Below, piece after piece: positions 55,901-64,000 of a DNA stretch of 64,000 bases. The notes under the pieces are model-generated. The model ran no database searches, had not been told where the DNA came from, and worked only from the letters and a program-made list of their open reading frames with translations. This DNA is from Brachypodius melanocephalos (lineage: Eukaryota; Chordata; Aves; Passeriformes; Pycnonotidae). Numbering within the stretch: the stretch's first letter is position 1; each line of letters begins with the position of its first letter. A program made the translations under genes and the position numbers. The stretch covers positions 1,359,790 to 1,423,789 of the forward strand of contig VZSR01000514.1 of NCBI GenBank assembly GCA_013398615.1. Direction: 5' to 3'.

Positions 55901-58900
55901 TCTGCACAGCACATCCCACACCAGGATCTGAACCTATACCTATCTCCCAGCTCTGGACAGTGCTGCCCCATCCTTCCCCAGCCTCTGCACATCCACTTGA
56001 AGGACCAGGAGTTTAATACACCACCAGCCTGACCATGTTCCACTTCGGATCAGCACAACACGAGGTCTCACTGCCAAGTGCTTTTGGCACTAATTTTTTC
56101 CTCTCTTTTGTATAAGGTGAGGTTACAATATCTGCTGAATATGTACCAGCATGTAATGAAACACAGCCACTGCTCTGATTGACAGCACAGCAATCCTGCA
56201 GAAGAACCAAGCCAGACACCAACCTTTGGATGGCTTTTCCTGATTTCCATGAAGGGTTAGGCTGTGTTTGTCCATGGGCTCCATTGGGTTTACAAGAACA
56301 ACAGTTGTCTTTGAATCTTGTGGAGCCTGGGCACTGATGCTGCTTTAATTGCAGGGCTCCTTTGCTATGGGGCCCTTTGCTACCAGGTGAGTGGCAGACA
56401 TTTGTCAGCTTTCAATATCACCACTGTCCCAGCATTACTGTAAGGTGGCTGTGAGGCCACTTGACCCCAAGAGTGCCAGGACAGGCACAAGCACCCATGG
56501 CAGGATGCTGCATGGACCAGAGGGATGTTTAGCATTATCCTTGCCAAGATGGCATTAGGGTCCAGCACAGTACCACGAGGGGGCCCAAAAATGCCCAGCC
56601 CCAGTCTCCACTCCATATCCCCATCAAGGAAACTTTCAGGTGTGGGACAAGGTTGACACCAGTGATCTGTCACAAGCCCCATAATGCTGGGGTCCTGCCC
56701 TAGATGTCAGGCACATCCTGGCATGGCTGGAATGACACACAAGCTCTGCTTCTGCACACGTATATTGCACCCACATGAGAAACAACTTCAACTCCTAAAT
56801 CCAACACACCCCAAAGACCGAGCCATGAAATCCCCTGCTCAGCCTGCAAACAACTCAAATGAGTTTTGCCCTCCAGCTTTGCCAGCTAGGGTGGTGAGGA
56901 GCCCTCACTAATGCACCCAGCAAAGAAAGGATGTGGGTGCCAGCAACTCTTCAACCATAATGAAAGTCTCAGGTATCCCAGCCCGGCCAAATCACCTCCT
57001 ACAGACACAGAACGGCGCTGGAGTAGCAATAAAAGTGTCAGGGATGTCTCCTCGTGCATCACCAGACTGCAGCATTTTGGGAGCGGCCTGCACAGAGGTT
57101 AATTATTGCTTCCCTCTCTTCCCCTCTCGCTCCCAGTTTAAGATGGATCTGACTGTCAGGAGGGGTGACAGATGAAGACAAAGCACAGGTACAGCTCCAT
57201 GAACTCTGCGCCTGCCTGTATCATCCTAGAGCAGCTGGGAGCACGTGGAGTGGAGCTGGGGGGAGGGAAAGGAGGGGACGAGGAGGAGGGAGAGTTGAGA
57301 AAGCAGCAACCATACCAGTGCAGGAACGGATTTACTGTGGGGCACGTGGGGTTGCTGGACTGAGAGAAGAGAAATTACAGCTCCTTCCACCCCACTCTCG
57401 TGGAAGGAATTTTTTTCCTCCTTGCCTCTTCATACAGCTTCAAAACTTCACTCAAGATTGGCAGAGACTTTTTTTCCCAAATATCAAGGGAAGCACAAGA
57501 AAGAGCACATGGTCACCTGCCTTTTGCTCCACATCACTGCAAGCACAAACATGTGTTTGAGCATCTCCCCTCTGAGATTTAATTTAAGAGAACCTGTGGT
57601 CAGGGTCCCAGCTCTGCCACAATCACGGGTCTCTGAAGTCCTGTTCCCTAAAGGAGCCTCTGTCTGGGACAACACTCAAGTCCTTTAGGTGGAAGGAGCT
57701 TTGCAGGAGCTGTTATATGCAGTCCTCAGCAGACAGGTATCTGTGAGCATCCCTTCTCCACGTGCAGCAGGAAGTCACTTGTCCTTCCTGGTCAGTGGCT
57801 TTTGTACTAACACAGTCATCGCCTTTAAAACCTTGTTTGGCCTCTGGAGGTTAAAGAGATGACCATGACCTTTCTGTTTCCCAGGACATGTCCCTCTTCC
57901 TCTCTACAGAGCATCTGGCTGTTTTGATCTGTCCTCCCCATGACCAGACATGCTGCCCAGGGGGTACCCAGCCCTGCTGCCCCCAGCAGAGACAGGGCAC
58001 AGCTGCTTTCAAAGTAGCTTCTTTCCAGCCAGCTGGGGGAAATCAGTTCCTATGCAGCAGACAGGAGAACATTGGTCTTTCCCAGGAAAAGCCAGCTGCT
58101 TTGCCTCCCAGTCAGGTTTTTTTTTTTTTGTAGTTAAGGGATGTTGTGACAGTGTAGCATGTGCCCCACTGTTGCTGTTTCTCCTCACTGCCCCCACACA
58201 AAAATTCCCCAGGAACTGGGAACTGTGGCCTTCCTCTTCCACTCCAAGAGGATATGAAGTTATTCATTAGAAAAGGACTCATGCCCCCTCCCCTGCTACT
58301 CCCTACAATCTGGTTTGGCTCTCACCTGTGTTCAGGGGCAGCAAAAGCATCTTCAGGGAGGCTGCAAACCACAAGCCTGGGAGATGCACTGGCTCCTCAG
58401 GGCAGAGCAGCACCCACACATCCATCTCCTGCCTTCCCCTTGCCCAAGGGCACAGACACTGCAGCCACTTCAGAGGGATGGAACCACCCCAGGCACCCAG
58501 GATGAGAAATTGCCCTGTTCCCATTCCCAAAAGGGTTGGGATTTTATCTCATGGTAGGAGCTGAGGGATGAGAAATGCCAGCACTGGCAGTTTTCATTCC
58601 TCTGGAAAGGCCATCAAGGCTGACCCTAATGGGAAGGTTTCCCTCCAGCCATTCCCGAACAGTGCCTCTTTCCAGGCTTTCCAGCATTTCAGCCTGGCTC
58701 GATACCATTTAACTGCAGATGCTGAAGGAAACATCACTTCAAATTAAACCAAAGGGGAGCACTTCAGCTGGACAGCTTTGAAGTAGGAGGCTTTGATAAA
58801 AGACTCTATTTCCTCCTGTTCTTGATCTTTCTTTCTTTCTTCCCCCTCTCCTCTCCAAATGGTGAGTTTTGGCATGGCTGCTCCCGCACAGCCACGGGAA

Positions 58901-59580
58901 AGGCTGTGACTCCCCCTCCAGGGAATCATTCCATCATTCAGCCAAACAGCTTCTCCTCCAGGACGATGGGCTCAGTACCAGCAGCTGAACCCAAGTTCAG
59001 TCTCTCCACATCACCCAACTGATTTAATACAAAACCACCCAGAGGTCCTTTCTCCCCCCATGTGCACCCTGAACAGGCCAGTTCCCTGCTGCTGGGATGG
59101 GGTGAAGCCCAGAAGATATTTCCAAGGACTTCCATTCCAGGAGGGAATGTGCAGCACAATTATCCTGACCCACTGCCAGCCTGTCCCATAACTTACACAC
59201 CGAGGTTGTCATGTTGAAACCAGGATAGGATGTCCTCTTCAGAGCCAGAAATGCTCTGCCATGGGAATAAATGAGAAGATACTTTTAAGCTGTCACTTAG
59301 TTACCCTGTGTCTTCCAGGCAGCTCCCACGGCCCCAGAAGGCTCCCATCTCTCCAGGCGCCTTCCTGAGCCCTTTTGAACCCCAGTGCTCAGCCCTGAGT
59401 AGGCTGGGCTGTCAGAGCACCAAGCAAGCCCCCAGTGCTGACCTTGGGTGAAGGCTCATCTCCTGTGTACTCCTCACCAGCCCTCCTGGAGGGCAGCAGG
59501 AGCACCCAGGATGCAGGCAGCACGTGTGGAGGATGTATAGTGGAGGTGGAGGGCTCAGAGCACATCGCTCCCTGTGCGAC
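52991..59580. other. Intergenic sequence, mostly featureless
   Basis: About 6.6 kb of unique mid-GC DNA. A short stretch at 54685-54780 (gagtgatgaataacc, cctaatgaatgg, ggattagtgc, ctgattaaaccc) is mildly homeodomain-core-rich. No gene seen. Confidence 0.45.
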
Positions 59581-59765
59581 AGCTAAACGAGCCAAGACAA
59601 TTAAATGTGCCATTTGATGGCTGCCTGGCAGAGCCAGAGCCTCTCTCTCTTTTAATAAAAGGACTCTCTCCCAGAATCGCTCAGGCTGCAGTGAGGGCTG
59701 CAGCTTGTGAAGGGTGAGAGCTCTTCACATTTAATTAAACAGCCCGTCCAAGCCAGCCTCGTGTC
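59580..59765. promoter_or_regulatory. Candidate enhancer block R with spaced inverted repeat
   Basis: AATTAAATGTG (59599-59609) and its exact complement CACATTTAATT (59726-59736) flank about 116 bp containing a pyrimidine run and TTTTAATAAAAGG. Homeodomain cores sit at both arms. Confidence 0.4.
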
Positions 59766-62700
59766 GGCAGAGCTCACACACACACTGCCAGAGATGCCAT
59801 GGCACCTCGCTCCCACTGCAACCCTCACTGGTGAAACAGCCCTGCCTCCTTCCATCTTCACTCCAGCATGGACAGAGCTGAGTCCCAGCTCGCTTAGACT
59901 GCGTGAGCCACCCCAAACCGGGCTGCTGTGCCCTCCGATATCAGTGCCCAGAGGGTACTTAACCCTCGCAGAGCTGATAACCCCCTCGATGTGAGCTGGG
60001 CTCTCCACAAGGGGCTGAGACCCAGCGGCTCACCGTGTGCACTACAGAAATGAGGTGCTGCTGGGGTACCCGGGGTGTGACACAGCCAGGGATAGGGAAT
60101 CCATCAGTGGATCCAGCCCCATGGTGGACCACACCACCCCTGCACATGTCTGACCACACAGGCCAGCCCACAGCTGGGACACCATGGCCGTGGCCTCCCT
60201 TGAGCCCTGTGCTCTCAGCCAGCTTCCGCCTGTCGCCAGCTCTGGTCCTCGTCAGCGAGGAGGGGGAATGCCCTGCTCTTGCCCAGGGCAGATAAGACAG
60301 ATGGATAAGGGTGGGGGCAGAGGGGAGGCCGGCATTTGGGTAGCTTGGCTGACTTTTCAGAGAACACTTGTTTTGCTGAGCACTGTGGCTTAACCCTTCC
60401 TTCCCCAAGGCCAGGGCAAGCTGGCAGTGGGGAAGGAAGAGAGCAGAGAGCTGGAGCTTTGGACATCTCCTGACAATACCATCCTAATGGGCTCAGTGCT
60501 TTTGGATCTTCTCCATGTTTAAAGTGAGCCCTGTTGAGCTGGCATCACTCATTTCTGGCTCCTCCATCCTTGGGCAGGGAAGGCAGCATCCTCCCTCCCA
60601 AAATACTTGCAGGGGAACCGCCACTCCCATCCTGCAACACAGCAGCCTGGTAGCTGGTGGTTTGTTGTCTACAGGCATGGAGGGCTTCAATCCACTGTCT
60701 GCAGCTTTACTTGCAGGACATATTTGACCAAGCTTCCCTGGACATTCCTGGTCTCCCTGACATCAGCTAAGATAAAAACCCACAATTTTTCTGTTTTATG
60801 TTTCCCACCTGAACTCTTCTGTGAGGGAAGGACTGGCTCCAGCAGGGTTTTGGATAGATGCTGAACAGCCACCCCAGCTTTTCACCAGATACATCCACAT
60901 GTGGCTGCAAAGTGGGAAAGGTGTACGGGAGGATGGGATGTGCAAGTTGCAGCTTTGCCTCTCCTTATAGCCGTAGCGGGGAGAGGTAGGTTATGAAAGA
61001 GGAGAGCTCAGGCTGTGCTTTGAATGTGGACATCCAGCCAGGTGAATATTTGGGGTTTTTACAAGTAGCCCAAAGTCGCTGTCCCCTGCTCCCCTCCCAC
61101 ATTCTCAAACCGGCAGAGTGCAGGCAGCTGGGGAAAGCTGCTGATGGGTAGGAGCCCTTCCCAACCCGCCAGGGCTCGGGGGCTGCTCTGTGCAGACCCC
61201 ATCACTCACACTTTCAGGCCTGCCAAGCCAAAGGCACAGTAATTGCAAGCCAGATACCCCCCCCACTTCCGAAGCAGTGTGCTCTGGCAGGGACCAGGCA
61301 CAGGGGCTCCCATTTCCGCCTGCCTCCGGCTGTTACGGAGCAGAGAAGTGACAGAGAGCAGCCCCGGGGCAGAGAGGGCTGCGAGGAGAGACAGCAACCA
61401 GCGCTCCGATAAGGCAGGTCCCTGCTGAGCCCCTCCTTGCTTTTGAGATAAAGCACCCCAGGCACTCCCTGGAGGATACCTGTGCTCTCTGCAGGTTGTG
61501 CCCTCACATGGATTATTGCCTGCTCCAGCTCATCACCCTCTCTCCGTGGAGTCAAACCCCAAATTCCATGCCCTTGAAGAGGGGAAACCCAGACCACAGG
61601 GAGCAAAGCCAGGACATCAGATGAGTGCACAAGTGGAGGTACAACCAGGACCTTCCCCACACACCATTAAGGATAGGTCTTTCCCTCACCTGACCACAGG
61701 TAAGGGTCAAAAAGTCATCTGCAATGCAAGGAGAGTGTGGGGGCCCCCCAGCCCTCCCTGGGTTGGTGCTGCTCCTGATGAATCTGCACAGGGATCAAGC
61801 GGACAGGCAAGATACTCTGTCCCTTCACTGGGTCCAGATTCAACATCCCACTCACAGCCTCAGTGAGGGACATGGATAGAGTCACATCAGCAGCTCTTAG
61901 GCTTTTCAAGCCAGAGGAAGTGGAGCTTTCAACAGATACAGCTGAGGGGAAAAAAAATGCAGTCTCAAGTTAAAGGCTTTTACAGGCTCCAGCAGGCACC
62001 AGTGCTGGCAGAACCAGAGGGTGTTACCCTGCATCAATCCCAACATAAAACTGCTGTCAACACCAGCTAAAGAGTCCACAAAAGCTGCCCCACGCACAGC
62101 TCTGCCATCACTTCAGCCAAGCTGGAGGACAGAGGCTGCTTGCATGGCTTTATCTGGCTGGAAAGCCCTCCTTAAGATAGGAGGTGCTTGCTCTGCTGGA
62201 AGGAGCTGCAGGTGCCTAGAGCTGGTTTAGCCCCAGACTGTCATTTGGCTGGACTGGGACAAAGCTCCCCATCTCCCACAGCCTTGGGAGGGAAGGGACT
62301 CTCTGTTGTCTGATGTAACACAAGCAAAGATTGCAAGAGTGGAACTGCTTCTCCTTGAGGCCACTCCTCAAACCAGAGCACAGGGCAATCATACAAACCC
62401 CATTTTCATGGGGAAACAGTATGGGCAGTCGCTGCACTACTCCTCACATCTCTTCCACCTGCTGTGCTGTTCTCTGCAGGAGTGGGTACTGGAGTTTGGT
62501 GGAATTATTCCCAAGGGGCACAGCTAGGATGCAAGGAGAGGAGGCAAAAAAAGGCACAGGGAGGGGGGAATTGCCAGCATTCAAGTGTCCAGGTAGGCCT
62601 ATAGCAAGAACAGGGAGAAAGCAGCATTTGGATCCGGCTAGGTGATGAATATGGGATGGTGCAACAACCTTCAGCCCTCATCTGAACACAGAGGTGCCTT

Positions 62701-63315
62701 CAGGCACAGCTGGTCCTGCCAAGCCACCTCAGCTGAGCCACCTCCCTGACAAGCTCTTGCTTTTCACCAGCCCTTGCACAAATCCATGTCTGGAGGAGCC
62801 ACCCATACAGCCAAGGGACAGCACACATACTTGCTGCAGCTCCAGGCACCAGCTGTTCCCCATACCTTGCATCATCTCACCTTGCACAGCCTTTCCGTCT
62901 CCAGGAGACTCAGCTTTCCACTCTGCCTCCTTTTAAAGGCAGCCCAGGGCTGGTAAGGGTGAAGCAGAAAAGGGCTGCCCAGGTGGAGCTGACTTAGGAG
63001 GGGATGTGGGTGAGAAAATTTTGGAGAGAGGGATTGAACTCAAGGCTTTAATGTGAGCTTGCAAGCAAGCAGAGCTCTTCCCTGCATGGCTGGGCAGCTG
63101 TACAGGGTGCAGCATTTCACATCTTACCCTTGTCCTTGCAATAATCACCATTTCCCACAGGTCTGGCTCACATCTCTGTGCACTGCCCAGGATTCCTGCA
63201 GTGCCAGATTGAGGGGCACACAGCAAAGCAAACCCAGCTCTGCCTGTCCCTGCAGCCAGCTCACCCAACCTCCCCCCACAGCTAGCACCCCGCCACTTGC
63301 TGTGACTGATACAGG
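59766..63315. other. Intergenic sequence, nothing recognised
   Basis: Unique mid-GC DNA with no supported gene or repeat. Confidence 0.5.
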
Positions 63316-63530
63316 GAACCTGGTGCTTTTATTAAAATCTTTGCTCCCTGTTTTAAGCTTAATAATAAATTGCATGTCACATTATGGCTGTGTTTATTAA
63401 AACCCATTGGCGTGGGCTCTGCTCTGCAACAGCATTTGAATTATTGAAAGCAACCCCCCATGGAGACCTATTTGCTGCAAACGCAGGAGGATTTATTTCC
63501 ATTTTGTTTATCAGGCAGTATAAGTGCTGG
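63316..63530. promoter_or_regulatory. Candidate enhancer block S
   Basis: TTTTATTAAAATC, GCTTAATAATAAATTGC, GTGTTTATTAAAACCC, GCATTTGAATTATTG and TTTGTTTATC in non-repetitive sequence, set apart from its GC-richer flanks. Confidence 0.4.
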
Positions 63531-64000
63531 GTGGAGGCAGGGAAGCTGTCTTGCTATTTTATTTTCTGTCTGAGCCTCTGCAGCAGGGTGAAGATATGCC
63601 ATGCAGAAGACAGGGCGGAAAATGCCACTCCCAACAGGGGTGGGGACAGGCTGGGGACAGAAGTCCTGGGGGTAGCTGGTGACTCTGCCCTGAAGGTCTC
63701 TCTGGCTCTGGTTGAGTTCTCCACGTCTAGTTTCTTTGTGCCTCAGTTTACTCGTTTGCAGAGTGAGATTAGAGTGCTACTTCCATCCAGGCATGACCAG
63801 TGATCATTTCAGGCTCAATGAGCCTCTGCCAGAAGCCATTGATCTCCCATGGGAGATGCCCATGGCGTGGGGGGCTGTCAGGGTGACCATGAGGGGTGTT
63901 TGCCCTTTTGCAGCCTTGGTTCAGCCAAGGATTGCAGCTGAACATCTCCAGGCTCTGCCTCATCCCAGCTCTGCCTGCAACAGCTATCCAAAGCCAGTAT
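63531..64000. other. Intergenic sequence at the right edge
   Basis: Nothing recognised. KAZALD1, the usual upstream neighbour of TLX1 in other vertebrates, is not seen anywhere in the 33 kb upstream. Confidence 0.4.

Noticed and set aside
32000..64000. KAZALD1 exons upstream of TLX1
   Set aside because: No frame shows IGFBP, Kazal or Ig-domain cysteine patterns; small exons cannot be fully excluded by eye.

Overview
The window looks like vertebrate, most probably bird, nuclear DNA. It holds a three-exon homeobox gene with canonical GT-AG introns, two 5'-truncated CR1 LINE copies (CR1 is the main avian interspersed repeat), microsatellites and CpG islands, but no operons or bacterial signals. 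Interspersed repeats are sparse. Several A/C-only low-complexity tracts recall songbird assemblies, which is only a weak hint. There is one assembly gap of exactly 100 N (35583-35682).

The only protein-coding gene I can support is TLX1 (HOX11), on the minus strand at 24966-30931. Its three coding exons are 30463-30931, 28594-28831 and 24966-25188. They join in phase to give 309 aa, or 297 aa if a second in-frame acceptor 36 nt into exon 2 is used. The protein carries an Eh1-type Groucho motif (FGIDQIL), a PBX-contact motif (FPWME), and a homeodomain with the Thr47 that marks the TLX family. A CpG-rich promoter lies upstream, with CCAAT, PBX-HOX (TGATTGATGG) and PREP/MEIS (TGACAG) sites clustered at 31515-31599. 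The 3' UTR probably runs to about 23.6 kb.

The rest is non-coding. From 1 to about 4.3 kb, AT-rich homeodomain-motif blocks alternate with CpG islands. In other vertebrates TLX1 faces LBX1 tail to tail, so LBX1 is expected beyond the left edge, and these blocks may belong to the shared TLX1/LBX1 regulatory territory. From 4.3 to 23.6 kb the sequence is mostly unremarkable. It holds two CR1 copies, a poly(A)-tailed insert flanked by a near-perfect direct repeat (a possible retrocopy), two isolated CpG islands and a few enhancer-like blocks. From 31.7 to 38.3 kb lies a second cluster of CpG islands and enhancer-like blocks upstream of TLX1. From 38.3 to 64 kb is intergenic DNA with scattered short enhancer-like islands. 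The best of these (52.42-52.57 kb) has a PREP/MEIS site next to a PBX-HOX site.

I found no evidence for a novel multi-gene system. The interesting content is regulatory: a homeobox gene with a flexible exon 2 acceptor, surrounded by candidate PBX/HOX/MEIS-responsive elements. All enhancer-like calls rest on composition and motif density, not on alignment, and should be read as candidates.
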